Source of the DNA: Nocardia acididurans
Lineage (GTDB): Bacteria; Actinomycetota; Actinomycetes; Mycobacteriales; Mycobacteriaceae
DNA length: 64,000 nucleotides
Direction of reading: 5' to 3'
NCBI RefSeq assembly: GCF_016741815.1
Contig: NZ_JAERRJ010000016.1
Coordinates: forward strand, 1 to 64,000
In this document: positions 49,871 to 57,731 of the stretch, one piece after another
Layout: each line of letters begins with the position of its first letter
Numbering within the stretch: the first letter of the stretch is position 1
Program-made: the position numbers and the translations under genes
Notes under the pieces: generated by a model
Told to the model about the DNA's origin: nothing
The model's input: the letters and a program-made list of their open reading frames with translations, nothing else
Database searches by the model: none

Positions 49871-50737
49871 GTGGCCACAACCGACGATTCCCCCACCCAC
49901 ACCTTCGGCGGATCATGCCGTGCTGCCCTGAACGACGGTCGCGCACTCCACTACCGAATCCTCGAAAACGGCAGCCCCACAGTGGTATTCGAATCAGGCA
50001 TGGGAATGTCGGGCTCGATCTGGGGGCTGGTCGCCCCTGCCGTCGCCACACAGGCGACCACGGTGGTCTACAACCGAGCCGGCACCGGCCGCAGCGATGA
50101 CGACAACCAGCCACTCACCCTCGAACACGCGGTCTCCGACCTGACCCAGCTGCTCCGGCAGCTCCCGCCCCCTTTCATCCTGGTAGGCGCCAGCTGGGGC
50201 GGCCCCATCATCCGATCGCTCACGGCCACAAAAGAATTCGACGTCCGAGGACTGGTCCTCGTAGACCAATCTGACGAAAACGCCCCCGAGTACTTCACCC
50301 CCGAAGCCGAGCGTCGCATGGAACGCACCGCCCCGTTCACCCTCACCCTGGCCCGCCTCGGCCTATATCGACTGGCCTCCAGAATCGGCCGAGCCCAACC
50401 GAGTGACGTCTACAAAGACTTCCGTCACAACGACTTCGGTACCCGCGCAGCCCGCACAATGGGCAGAGAAGCCCACGAATTCCTCCCCGCCATGCGCCGC
50501 CTCCAAGCCAACCCCTCCCGCCTCGAAGGCGTAACCGTCTCCGTAATCAGCGGCACGAAAGCCGGCTGGATCGACAAGGCCCAGCGTCCAGCGATCAACC
50601 GCGCCCACCGCCGCACCGCAGAACACCTGGCCAACGGCAGATTCGTGGAAGCACAACGATCCGGCCACTACGTGATGTTCACCGAACCGGAACTCATCGT
50701 TGACGAAATCGCCCGCGTTATGCGAGGCATCCTGTAG
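49871..50737 (+). CDS. Alpha/beta hydrolase, probably iron-regulated
   Basis: A 288-residue alpha/beta hydrolase: oxyanion/strand region TVVFESGMGMSGSIWG, YNRAGTGRSDDD, nucleophile LVGASWGGPIIR, Asp in GLVLVDQSDEN, and catalytic His in RSGHYVMFTEPE. GGAGGAG precedes GTG 49871. The iron box upstream suggests a role under iron starvation, for example siderophore ester hydrolysis, but its sequence is of the general hydrolase type. No other siderophore gene is in the window. Confidence 0.87.
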   Translation: MATTDDSPTHTFGGSCRAALNDGRALHYRILENGSPTVVFESGMGMSGSIWGLVAPAVATQATTVVYNRAGTGRSDDDNQPLTLEHAVSDLTQLLRQLPPPFILVGASWGGPIIRSLTATKEFDVRGLVLVDQSDENAPEYFTPEAERRMERTAPFTLTLARLGLYRLASRIGRAQPSDVYKDFRHNDFGTRAARTMGREAHEFLPAMRRLQANPSRLEGVTVSVISGTKAGWIDKAQRPAINRAHRRTAEHLANGRFVEAQRSGHYVMFTEPELIVDEIARVMRGIL

Positions 50738-50809
50738 GTGCCTGGCAAACCCTCTGACCTTGGCGGAAGATGACAGGCATAAGCACAATGTCTCGCAGGC
50801 GGTAGGTGG

Positions 50810-51106
50810 TCAGCAGCGCGCGGCTTCGCACCGGCTCCATCCAGATCCGTCGAAGGCTGGAAAGTAATGCTCGGTGCCTGGTGCGGCCCTGGCAGTAGCG
50901 AATGGTGAACCGCGGTCATCGATGATGGTTTCATCAGAATCGACACCATCGCTCCACTGCAGGTGAAGCCTCCATTCGACATAGTTCGCGGTATTGGCAA
51001 ATATATAGAAGGTCTCGCTGTCTGCGTCGGTTATACGGTACGGCAGCGTGATCGGCTGAAGCATGCTGCTCTCGACAAGCGAGCTGTCCGGATTGACTAT
51101 GGAAGG
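50810..51106 (-). pseudogene. Detached C-terminal frame of the membrane protein (frameshift)
   Basis: In another frame the minus strand continues PSIVNPDSSLVESSML, PITLPYRITDADSETFYIFANTANYVEWRLHLQW and ETIIDDRGSPFATARAAPGTEHYFP. This matches the expected C-terminal domain of the protein encoded just upstream in the first frame. The break lies in a run of five C (plus-strand G at 51105-51109). One added C would join VNLDAV to PPSIVNPDSS without a stop. It is either a real frameshift or a sequencing error in the homopolymer. Confidence 0.72.
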
Positions 51107-52029
51107 GGGACGGCGTCGAGATTCACCTCTGCGTATCGACCGCTGGTAGGCGAACCGCATGCCCTTTTAATCGAGGTTCCGACTATCCCTCCTTCGATGC
51201 GATTCACCGCCTCGACACGCAGGCCGGTCAAAGTTACTGGGCGTGCGTCGCGTCCCCGCACTGTGATGAGAAGCCTGCTCGTCACGGCCCCCGTCTCATC
51301 AGGAAATCCGCTATCAATTCCATTGTTCGCGCGGACCCAGGAGGGCCAATCCTTTTCATCCTTCGGAGGCGGACCAAGCGCATCGATGGTTTTTTGGAAT
51401 ATATGTGGGCTGCTGCACGAATACAGTTCTCGAAGAGTGGAGAAAGTGAATGGTATTGAATTGAAGGTTGTCTGGGCTGGTGGAGTCGGAGTTAAGGTGG
51501 GTGTTGTTTTGGAAACTGGTGGGTTTGGATTGCGATCCCACGGGGACCATGCGAGCAGTGCAATGACTACTCCGATTATGGCAACAACCACACCTATAAT
51601 TCCGGCTATCGAGCCTGTCCAAGTTGCCGAACTGCTCTGCGGTGGTGCTGACCTTTGCGCATGCGGGCTGTTGTTTGCGAAATTTATGTCACGTCCGGTG
51701 AGATTGTAAACCGTAGCGGCGGCTGGTGCAGATGACGGCGGCTCTTGCCGTGAAATCCCTTGCGCTGATCGAGCTACCGCCTCGCCTTCGGGCGTGAGTC
51801 GAAAACGTGCAGACGGCCCCGACCCCATGCTCACCGCGTAGCGTTTGTCGGCTAACCACGCTGCGGCCGCTTCCATTTCCGGTCTAGTCGGAAACGGATC
51901 GGGCCAAATCGCCGTGCCGCTAGCCGCGCCGGGGAGTGTGGAGCCATGCTGTCCTGCAAGCGTCTCCCCGTAGAGCCATTGCAGCAGTGCGGTACGGATG
52001 CTGAACAAGCGCTCAGCGGCGTCGGACAT
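51097..52029 (-). CDS. Winged-helix/single-TM protein, truncated by frameshift
   Basis: The upstream frame encodes 310 residues ending VNLDAVPLP just before TAG. It has an N-terminal helical or winged-helix-like region (about 1-90: RTALLQWLYGE, MEAAAAWLADKRYAVSMGSGPSARFRLTPEGEAVA) and the motif YNLTGRDINFANNSPHAQ. One membrane helix (about 138-162, AGIIGVVVAIIGVVIALLAW) precedes a Pro/Thr linker and an outer domain. The arrangement suggests a cytoplasmic module linked to an extracytoplasmic beta domain, whose end is cut off by the frameshift. Base composition here is less GC-rich than neighbours, consistent with transfer. No named function. Confidence 0.72.
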   Translation of the reverse strand: MSDAAERLFSIRTALLQWLYGETLAGQHGSTLPGAASGTAIWPDPFPTRPEMEAAAAWLADKRYAVSMGSGPSARFRLTPEGEAVARSAQGISRQEPPSSAPAAATVYNLTGRDINFANNSPHAQRSAPPQSSSATWTGSIAGIIGVVVAIIGVVIALLAWSPWDRNPNPPVSKTTPTLTPTPPAQTTFNSIPFTFSTLRELYSCSSPHIFQKTIDALGPPPKDEKDWPSWVRANNGIDSGFPDETGAVTSRLLITVRGRDARPVTLTGLRVEAVNRIEGGIVGTSIKRACGSPTSGRYAEVNLDAVPLP

Positions 52030-52422
52030 GTTCCACCCTCGGTTCTACCTCGCATACTCAGAGGTAGGAACACTACATGGATTCAGCACTGTTGTGTCTT
52101 GAAACCAAAATTTGAATCTGATTGATCGTCAGGGGGGAACTTCTGAAAACTGTCTATTCGAACTGATTTGCGTCCATGCACATGCTCGGCGCTGTGAACG
52201 AAGTGGGTCGTACCATGAAGTGAGAATTGGCGTTGGTAATGTCCGTCTAACCGGATCAGGATTCGGCGCGGACATTCCCTATCGGCGCCTCTGAGCGAGG
52301 CGCTGGTGTGGTGGTTGGTGATCAGGGTGAAAGCGCCTGTGTCACTCCGTAATCCGGACCGCTGATGCTCGGTCCGGTGGTCGTGGCCTCGCTGTAATGG
52401 GGAATCGGGTTGGTCGGCGGAA
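52030..52422. other. 393-bp gap with three hairpins and no convincing gene
   Basis: This less GC-rich stretch holds stem-loops at 52042-52071 (GTTCTACCTC / GAGGTAGGAAC with one bulge), 52285-52303 (GCGCCTC / GAGGCGC) and 52354-52377 (CCGGACCG / CGGTCCGG). The first lies in the promoter region of the frameshifted gene. The last lies 45 bp after the lipoprotein stop and may be its terminator. A 60-codon plus-strand frame (52112-52294) has no family features and no ribosome-binding site. Confidence 0.55.
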
Positions 52423-52740
52423 TTATTTGTTGATGAAGATGCCTGCGATGTCGGCGTTCTTGATGGGGGTTTCGGAGTTGGCCTGGACCTGGCAGAGGGC
52501 TTGGACTGAGGCCATGGTGATGTCGACCTGAGTGCCGGCGGGTTCGGCGTCGTTGCCGGTTTGCTGCTTGATGGCCTTGGTGATGGTCATGCGCTGGTCG
52601 TCGGCGTTCTGGTTCAGGTATTCGCTGCAGGTGGTGTCGCCGCCCTTGTTGAGGGCGCGGGCTACGTCGGTACAGCCGGACAGCAGGGTGACCGCGAAGG
52701 CGGCGGCGATGACGGGGGTGGTCCAGCGGAGGGTTTTCAT
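52423..52740 (-). CDS. Small HdeA-like lipoprotein
   Basis: A 105-residue lipoprotein: signal helix and lipobox LLSGC, then a small helical domain with two further Cys (GGDTTCSEYLNQNADDQR and SVQALCQVQAN) that probably form a disulfide. Similar actinobacterial lipoproteins with GGDTxCxxFL are HdeA-like; HdeA is an acid-stress chaperone. It is divergent from the UvrA-like gene, with a Crp-type site between them. Function in actinomycetes is unproven. Confidence 0.83.
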   Translation of the reverse strand: MKTLRWTTPVIAAAFAVTLLSGCTDVARALNKGGDTTCSEYLNQNADDQRMTITKAIKQQTGNDAEPAGTQVDITMASVQALCQVQANSETPIKNADIAGIFINK

Positions 52741-52853
52741 GTGGGTCCTCGGGGTGCGGGCGGCGGTGTCGGACCGTCGCGGTCGACCGCCAACTGTAGA
52801 GGGCCGTCATTGCCCGGCAATCCTGGCTGGACCCTGAGATCTAAGGGAATGGA

Positions 52854-52869
52854 TGTGATTTGCATCACA
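52854..52869. promoter_or_regulatory. Perfect Crp/GlxR consensus site
   Basis: TGTGA-TTTGCA-TCACA matches the actinobacterial Crp/GlxR consensus TGTGA-N6-TCACA at every fixed position. It lies 43 bp upstream of the UvrA-like start and 113 bp upstream of the divergent lipoprotein. cAMP-dependent control of either gene is therefore likely. Confidence 0.75.
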
Positions 52870-52912
52870 ATACGCCGGACATTTCGGGGTGTTTTGATGG
52901 CATGGTTGGGGC

Positions 52913-55195
52913 ATGTCTTTTGCCTCCGGTGACATCATTCGCGTGCTCGGCGCCAGCGAGCACAATCTCCGCAATGTTTCGATCGAGATCCCCAAGAACA
53001 AGGTCACCGTGTTCACGGGTGTGTCGGGGTCGGGGAAGTCCTCGATCGTGTTCGACACCATCGCCGTGGAATCGCAGCGGCAGCTGTACGCCACCTTTCC
53101 GGCGTTCATTCTGAACTTTCTGCCGCGGTACGAGCGGCCGCACGCCGAGGCCATCGAGAACCTGACCGCGCCGGTGATCATCGACCAGCAGCCGGTGGGC
53201 GGGGGACCGCGGTCCACCGTCGGCACCATGACCGACATCTACTCCATGATCCGGGCCATGTTCGCGCGGTTCGGGTCGCCGACAACGGGATTGGTGTTCG
53301 AGTACTCGTTCAATACGCCGCAGGGCATGTGCCCGGAGTGCGACGGGCTCGGGGTATCCGTGCGGGTCGATCCCGACAGGCTCGTGGACCGGTCGAAGTC
53401 GCTCAACGAGGGCGCGATCCTGTTGCCCGGCTACGGCGTCGGCAGCGGGGACTGGCAGCTGTACGGGAACTCGGGGCGATTCGACCTGGACAAGAAGGTC
53501 GCCGACTACACCGAGGCGGAATGGCACGATCTGCTGCACGGCAGCGGCGGCAAAGTGGAACTGACCTTCAACAAGGGGACGTGGAAGGCCAATTACGAAG
53601 GGCTGGCGGACAAGTTCACGCGGTCCAAGCTCAAGCGTGACACCTCCGGGCTGTCGGAGAAGACGCGGGAGCAGATCCAGAAATACCTCACCGAGGGCGT
53701 CTGCCCGGCCTGTCACGGCGCCCGGCTCAACGAGAAGGCGCTCGCCACCAAGGTGAACGGACGCAATATCGCGCAGTGGACCGCCCTGCAGATCACCGAT
53801 CTGCTCGACGTGCTCGACGAGGTGACAGACCCGGCGGCCCAGGGATTGGCCGACGCCACCCGAATCGCCCTGGGGCGCATCGTCGACATCGGACTGGGCT
53901 ACCTGAGCCTGGACCGGCCCACCTCGACGCTGTCCGGCGGCGAGGGCCAGCGATTGAAGATGATCAAACACCTGGGCAGCACGCTGGTCGGAATGACCTA
54001 CATCTTCGACGAACCCAGCGTCGGCCTGCATCCGCGCGACGTCGGACGCCTCAATCGCATGCTGGAAGCGTTGCGAGACAAGGGCAATACCGTACTCGTC
54101 GTCGAACACGATCCGGACGTCATCCAGATCGCCGACCATATCGTTGATGTCGGGCCGCGCGCCGGCGTGCACGGCGGCAACGTCGTGTTCGAGGGCAGCT
54201 TCGCCGAACTGCGCGCCGCCGACACCCTCACCGGGCAGGGATTGCGGCGAACCTTCACGGTCAAGAGCGAATTCCGCACCGCCACCGGGGAACTGCGGGT
54301 CGACAACGCGTCGATGCACAACCTGAAAGATGTGTCGGTGGGCATCCCGACCGGCATTCTCACCGCCATCACCGGCGTCGCCGGATCGGGGAAGAGCAGC
54401 CTCATCCGCGACGAATTCATGGCCCGCTACCCGGATTCGGTGTTCGTCGACCAGTCGGCCATCGCCGCGTCGTCCCGTTCCACCCCGGCCACCTACCTCG
54501 GTCTCATGGACACCATCCGCAAACTGTTCGCCAAGGCGACCGGGCAGCCGCCGGGTCTGTTCAGCTTCAATTCCGATGGCGCGTGCAAGGAATGCGGCGG
54601 CCGCGGCGTCATCATCACCGAGGTCGCCTACATGGACCCGGTCACCACCCACTGCGAATCCTGTGACGGGCGACGGTTTTCCGAGGACGTGCTCGCACTC
54701 ACCCTGCGCGACAAGTCGATTGCCGATGTCCTGGAGATGTCCGCCGAGGAGGCCGTCGAATTCTTCCCGGAAAAGGCATTGAATGCCAAGTTGCGCACCA
54801 TGATCGAAGTCGGCCTCGACTACCTGAGCCTCGGCCAGGCCATGAGCACCCTGTCCGGCGGCGAACGCCAGCGCATCAAACTCGCCACCCAGCTGCAGAA
54901 CACCGGCACCGTCTACGTGCTCGACGAACCCACCACCGGCCTGCACATGTCCGACGTGGACACGCTGCTGAAGCTCATGGACGGGCTCGTCGAACGCGGC
55001 AACACCGTCATCGTCATCGAACACAATCTCGACGTGGTCGCCCACGCCGACTGGGTGATCGACCTCGGGCCGGACGGCGGTAAGAACGGCGGCGAGATCG
55101 TCTTCACCGGCACCCCGGCCGCTCTGCTCGAGCATCCCGAGTCACTGACAGGGGAGTACCTGCGCCGCTACAAGACCGGTCACCACAGCCAGTAG
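52913..55195 (+). CDS. UvrA-like ABC ATPase, DrrC type
   Basis: A 760-residue UvrA paralogue, shorter than the about 950-residue repair UvrA because the UvrB-interaction insert is reduced. Cassette 1 has GVSGSGKSS, CPECDG...CPACHG and LSGGEGQRLKM. Cassette 2 has GVAGSGKSS, CKECGG...CESCDG and LSGGERQRIKL, followed by VLDEPTTGLH. Length and layout match DrrC of the daunorubicin producer, which binds DNA and gives drug resistance. A repair role in place of canonical UvrA is unlikely. DrrA and DrrB homologues lie 18 kb away in this window. Confidence 0.92.
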   Translation: MSFASGDIIRVLGASEHNLRNVSIEIPKNKVTVFTGVSGSGKSSIVFDTIAVESQRQLYATFPAFILNFLPRYERPHAEAIENLTAPVIIDQQPVGGGPRSTVGTMTDIYSMIRAMFARFGSPTTGLVFEYSFNTPQGMCPECDGLGVSVRVDPDRLVDRSKSLNEGAILLPGYGVGSGDWQLYGNSGRFDLDKKVADYTEAEWHDLLHGSGGKVELTFNKGTWKANYEGLADKFTRSKLKRDTSGLSEKTREQIQKYLTEGVCPACHGARLNEKALATKVNGRNIAQWTALQITDLLDVLDEVTDPAAQGLADATRIALGRIVDIGLGYLSLDRPTSTLSGGEGQRLKMIKHLGSTLVGMTYIFDEPSVGLHPRDVGRLNRMLEALRDKGNTVLVVEHDPDVIQIADHIVDVGPRAGVHGGNVVFEGSFAELRAADTLTGQGLRRTFTVKSEFRTATGELRVDNASMHNLKDVSVGIPTGILTAITGVAGSGKSSLIRDEFMARYPDSVFVDQSAIAASSRSTPATYLGLMDTIRKLFAKATGQPPGLFSFNSDGACKECGGRGVIITEVAYMDPVTTHCESCDGRRFSEDVLALTLRDKSIADVLEMSAEEAVEFFPEKALNAKLRTMIEVGLDYLSLGQAMSTLSGGERQRIKLATQLQNTGTVYVLDEPTTGLHMSDVDTLLKLMDGLVERGNTVIVIEHNLDVVAHADWVIDLGPDGGKNGGEIVFTGTPAALLEHPESLTGEYLRRYKTGHHSQ

Positions 55196-55758
55196 GTGAC
55201 GCCGAGCCCGCGCTCGCGCGCGAGCGTCATCACCGTGCCCCACCGGGTGAGAAACGACGCGAAGAGGTCGAAGGTGCCGACGCGGTCGTCGCCGAGCAGA
55301 TAGGGCTCGATGAAGGGGCGCAACTCGCCGACGCGTGGCGCAAGCAGTGCCCATGCGTCGGCGAGTACCTCGACGGTGTCCGGCGGGAAGGCCCAACCGT
55401 CGCAGACGCCGTCGAGAAAGGTCAGCGCCGCAGTCCGCAACGGTGCGTCACGGGTGTTGTCGAACTCGTCGAAGACATCGCACTCGGGGTTCGAGAAGCA
55501 GAACCACTCGTAGCTGTCGCGGGTCCGGGCCCAGGCATGCTCGAAGGACAGGTGCCAGCCGCTGGAGACGGTCGCGCCTCGGTACTGGGCGATCCAGCCG
55601 TCGACATGCCAGCGCAGCTGGTCCGCATCGGTCTCGAGCCAGTTCGCCACGGGGCCGAGCTGCAGCAGCTCCCATGCGCGAGACGAGTTCTCCTGCGGCC
55701 CGATCTCCTCGAGGAAGCGTGGCCACTGCGCGAGATAGACGCTGAGATATACGCCCAC
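55180..55758 (-). CDS. Hypothetical protein, 192 residues
   Basis: From GTG 55758 the product is soluble, helical and rich in Trp (about 10): YLAQWPRFLEEIG, LRWHVDGWIAQYRG, DSYEWFCFSNPECDVFDEFDNT, DGWAFPPDTVEVLADAWALL and FASFLTRWGTVMTLARERGLGVTYWLW. The Trp-rich pattern and acidic clusters suggest a ligand-binding or protein-interaction role. I do not recognise a named family. Upstream ATGs at 55844 and 55862 in the same frame are alternatives. Its end overlaps the UvrA-like gene by 16 bp in convergent orientation. Confidence 0.66.
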   Translation of the reverse strand: MGVYLSVYLAQWPRFLEEIGPQENSSRAWELLQLGPVANWLETDADQLRWHVDGWIAQYRGATVSSGWHLSFEHAWARTRDSYEWFCFSNPECDVFDEFDNTRDAPLRTAALTFLDGVCDGWAFPPDTVEVLADAWALLAPRVGELRPFIEPYLLGDDRVGTFDLFASFLTRWGTVMTLARERGLGVTYWLW

Positions 55759-55900
55759 GGTCAGTCCGTGCCGATCTGCTGGGCGTGCACTCTTGCGGGG
55801 AGTGCCGAATCCGCCGGGTGCCCGAAATCCGCCATGCCGCATCCTGGCATGCGAATCCGGCATGGCGCGAACGGATTTCGCCGTCGGCGGGCGGTCTCGG

Positions 55901-56767
55901 TCAGACGGAATGGGCCGCGCGGCCGAGCAGGGCGGCATTGGCTTCCGACTCGGCGGCCGACGCGGCACGCCAGACCCGAGCCTCGCTGCTGTTGCCGCGC
56001 TGGTCCAGGACGGCGGCCAGGCCGGCCATGGCCCGCACATCGCCGTGATCCGCCGCAGTGCGCCACCAGTGTTCGGCGGCGGCCAGCTCGCCCTGGCGGA
56101 AACGCACCACCGCCAGATCGTAGGCGGCGTCGAGGTGCCCGAATCCGGCTGCCTGCGACCACAACTGGCACGCCTGCTCCAGCTCGCCCCGATTGTGCAT
56201 GGCCACGCCGAGGTCGTAGAGCGCGTCCCGATACTGTCCGGCTTCCGGATCGGGCTCGGGTTCGACCGGGGTCAGCTCGGTGCTGAGTTCGACCACCAGC
56301 TCCCCGAAATCGGCCGGACCGACCCCGGTGCTGCAGTGCAGCACCGTGCACGTGCGCTCCCGGGTGATGAGCATGCCGTAATTGCCGGCCCAGGAGACCA
56401 CGGCATCGGTGTGATCCACCCACACCGGGGTCAGCGTGATGGTGGCCTCGGGCCCCGTGGGGCACACCCGTAGCTCGAGGCCGCTGGACATGGCGTCGCT
56501 CCAGGCGTCGACGCCGCGCATCTGTCTGCCGCCGAACGACACGTGCCCGTCGTCCACGGCCAGCCCCATGCCGAGCCCGTGCACGCCGTGCCGCGGCGCG
56601 GCGGCGCGCAGGCGCAACATCACCGTGGTGGGGGAGATGCCGATGCGCACCGAATGCATCGGATACACCTTGGCCCCGTTCCAGGTCACCGGTTCGGCGC
56701 TGTCGTATCGGTCGGCGAGCGTAGGCTCGGGTTCCAGCCACTCGACGTACTGATAGCGCCCCGTCAT
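55901..56767 (-). CDS. Protein with C-terminal Sel1/TPR-like repeats
   Basis: A 288-residue protein. The N-terminal 185 residues form a beta-rich domain of unknown family. The C-terminal 100 residues contain three Sel1-like repeats: QYRDALYDLGVAMHNRGELEQACQLWSQAAGFGHLDAAYDLAVVRFRQGELAAAEHWWRTAADHGDVRAMAGLAAVL is the repeated frame, here naming consensus positions A-x-x-LG and W-x-x-AA-x-x-GH. No signal peptide is present. It is divergent from the mIHF gene. Confidence 0.8.
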   Translation of the reverse strand: MTGRYQYVEWLEPEPTLADRYDSAEPVTWNGAKVYPMHSVRIGISPTTVMLRLRAAAPRHGVHGLGMGLAVDDGHVSFGGRQMRGVDAWSDAMSSGLELRVCPTGPEATITLTPVWVDHTDAVVSWAGNYGMLITRERTCTVLHCSTGVGPADFGELVVELSTELTPVEPEPDPEAGQYRDALYDLGVAMHNRGELEQACQLWSQAAGFGHLDAAYDLAVVRFRQGELAAAEHWWRTAADHGDVRAMAGLAAVLDQRGNSSEARVWRAASAAESEANAALLGRAAHSV

Positions 56768-56847
56768 CTGCCCCGCCTTTTCCGCGCGCCACGTGTAGGT
56801 TTCGGGCCCACCGTAGTACCCGAGGCGGCCGGTGAACCCCGTATTTG

Positions 56848-56875
56848 CCAGGTGTTTCTCCCAGCAAACACCTGG
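56848..56875. promoter_or_regulatory. Perfect 10-bp stem-loop upstream of mihF
   Basis: CCAGGTGTTT (56848-56857) and AAACACCTGG (56866-56875) are perfect inverted arms around an 8-nt loop in the 253-bp gap between divergent genes. It lies 81 bp before the Sel1-like gene start and 145 bp before mihF. It could be an operator or transcription-insulating hairpin. Confidence 0.5.
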
Positions 56876-57020
56876 TCGGATGACCTGCGAATCCAGGGCG
56901 TTCGCGCCCGATAGCTCGACGTGTCCAGCAGGTCCGGCCGGTGTGTCGTAGCGGTACTCGGCCCGGTGTCATGTTGAATGACGCCGAACTACCAGCGAAC
57001 GAGTGAAAGGTTAAGGACAT

Positions 57021-57335
57021 ATGGCTCTGCCCACCATGACCCCCGAACAACGCTCCGAGGCGCTGGCCAAGGCCGCCGCGGTGCGCAAGGCCCGCTCGGA
57101 ACTCATCGCGCAGGTCAAGAAGGGATCGGTCAGTCTGGCCGAAGTTCTCAAGCGGGCCGACAAGGAAGACCTTGTCAAGAAGACCAAGGTGGCGGCGGTC
57201 ATCAAGGCGCTTCCGGGCATCGGCCCGGTCAAAGCGGCCAAGCTGATGGACGAGGCGGAAATCCCCGCCGACCGCCGCATCGGCGGCCTGGGTTCCCGCC
57301 AGCGCGCCGCGCTGCTGGACGCACTGAGCAGCTGA
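57021..57335 (+). CDS. mihF: Integration host factor, actinobacterial type (mIHF)
   Basis: A 104-residue nucleoid protein matching mIHF along its full length: MALPTMTPEQRSEALAKAAAVRKARSELI, KKTKVAAVIKALPGIGPVKAAKLMDE (helix-hairpin-helix-like) and ADRRIGGLGSRQRAALLDAL. It bends DNA and helps organise the chromosome and phage integration. GAAAGG lies upstream of ATG 57021. Unusually, no gmk gene follows; instead a hairpin, tRNA-Leu and the mce operon lie downstream. It could be a second copy or a rearranged locus. Confidence 0.94.
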   Translation: MALPTMTPEQRSEALAKAAAVRKARSELIAQVKKGSVSLAEVLKRADKEDLVKKTKVAAVIKALPGIGPVKAAKLMDEAEIPADRRIGGLGSRQRAALLDALSS

Positions 57336-57352
57336 CATCGGGGGGTCGCCGG

Positions 57353-57373
57353 CCGGGCCGAATCCGGGCCCGG
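57353..57373 (+). terminator. Hairpin after mihF
   Basis: CCGGGCC (57353-57359) pairs with GGCCCGG (57367-57373) shortly after the mihF stop. The downstream CTTTCCC is only weakly T-rich. Confidence 0.5.
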
Positions 57374-57473
57374 CGGCAACCTTTCCCACCCCATCCGCTG
57401 CGGACCGAACCCCGCCGTCAACGGCCGATTTGGTCCACACGGTCTCATCCGATAACCTTGCTGAGCACCACCG

Positions 57474-57558
57474 GTCCGGGTGGCGGAATGGCAGACGCGC
57501 TAGCTTGAGGTGCTAGTGCCCGTATTAGGGCGTGGGGGTTCAAGTCCCCCTCCGGACA
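57474..57558 (+). tRNA. tRNA-Leu (anticodon GAG)
   Basis: A complete class II tRNA. The acceptor stem GTCCGGG pairs with TCCGGAC (one G-T pair), and the anticodon stem CTAGC/GCTAG encloses loop TTGAGGT with GAG at 57507-57509. A long variable arm (TGCCCGTATTAGGGCG) and T-arm GGGGG-TTCAAGT-CCCCC follow. The discriminator base is A and CCA is not encoded. It decodes CUC and CUU codons. Confidence 0.96.
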
Positions 57559-57566
57559 CATTGAGG

Positions 57567-57604
57567 AAAGAGCTCTCCCTACATGTAGGAAGAGCTCTTT
57601 TTTC
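57567..57604 (+). terminator. Strong rho-independent terminator after tRNA-Leu
   Basis: AAAGAGCTCT (57567-57576) pairs with AGAGCTCTTT (57591-57600), with an inner stem CCTACA/TGTAGG. The stem merges into a T run (57598-57603). This is the clearest intrinsic terminator in the window and ends the tRNA transcript. Confidence 0.9.
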
Positions 57605-57637
57605 GTCCATTTTCGACTTCTCGTAATCAGATCGTTG

Positions 57638-57690
57638 TCGCTGGGCTCATAACCCAGAGGTCGCAGGTTCAAATCCTGTCCCCGCTACTA
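57638..57690 (+). other. 3' half of an initiator tRNA (possible attachment-site scar)
   Basis: This 53-bp stretch reads as the anticodon arm, variable loop, T-arm and 3' acceptor strand of tRNA-fMet. Stem CTGGG, loop CTCATAA (anticodon CAT at 57648-57650) and CCCAG come first; the GGG/CCC pairs are the initiator hallmark. Then follow GCAGG-TTCAAAT-CCTGT and CCCCGCTACTA. The 5' acceptor strand and D-arm are missing; the preceding 60 bp show no match. Elements that integrate into tRNA 3' ends leave such halves. Confidence 0.8.
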
Positions 57691-57691
57691 C

Positions 57692-57731
57692 GAAAGGCGG
57701 TCCTGGCCAACAGGTTTCAGGATCGCCTTTC
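57692..57731 (+). terminator. Long hairpin after the initiator tRNA fragment
   Basis: GAAAGGCGGTCCTG (57692-57705) pairs with CAGGATCGCCTTTC (57718-57731) over 14 bp with one G-T pair and a 12-nt loop. It starts 2 bp after the tRNA fragment, as expected for the natural terminator of an intact tRNA gene. Confidence 0.8.

Noticed and set aside
52112..52294. A 60-codon plus-strand frame in the 52-kb gap
   Set aside because: No ribosome-binding site, no recognisable domain and no neighbour that suggests a role.
52865..55135. A 756-codon minus-strand open frame
   Set aside because: It mirrors the UvrA-like gene, whose motifs are unambiguous.
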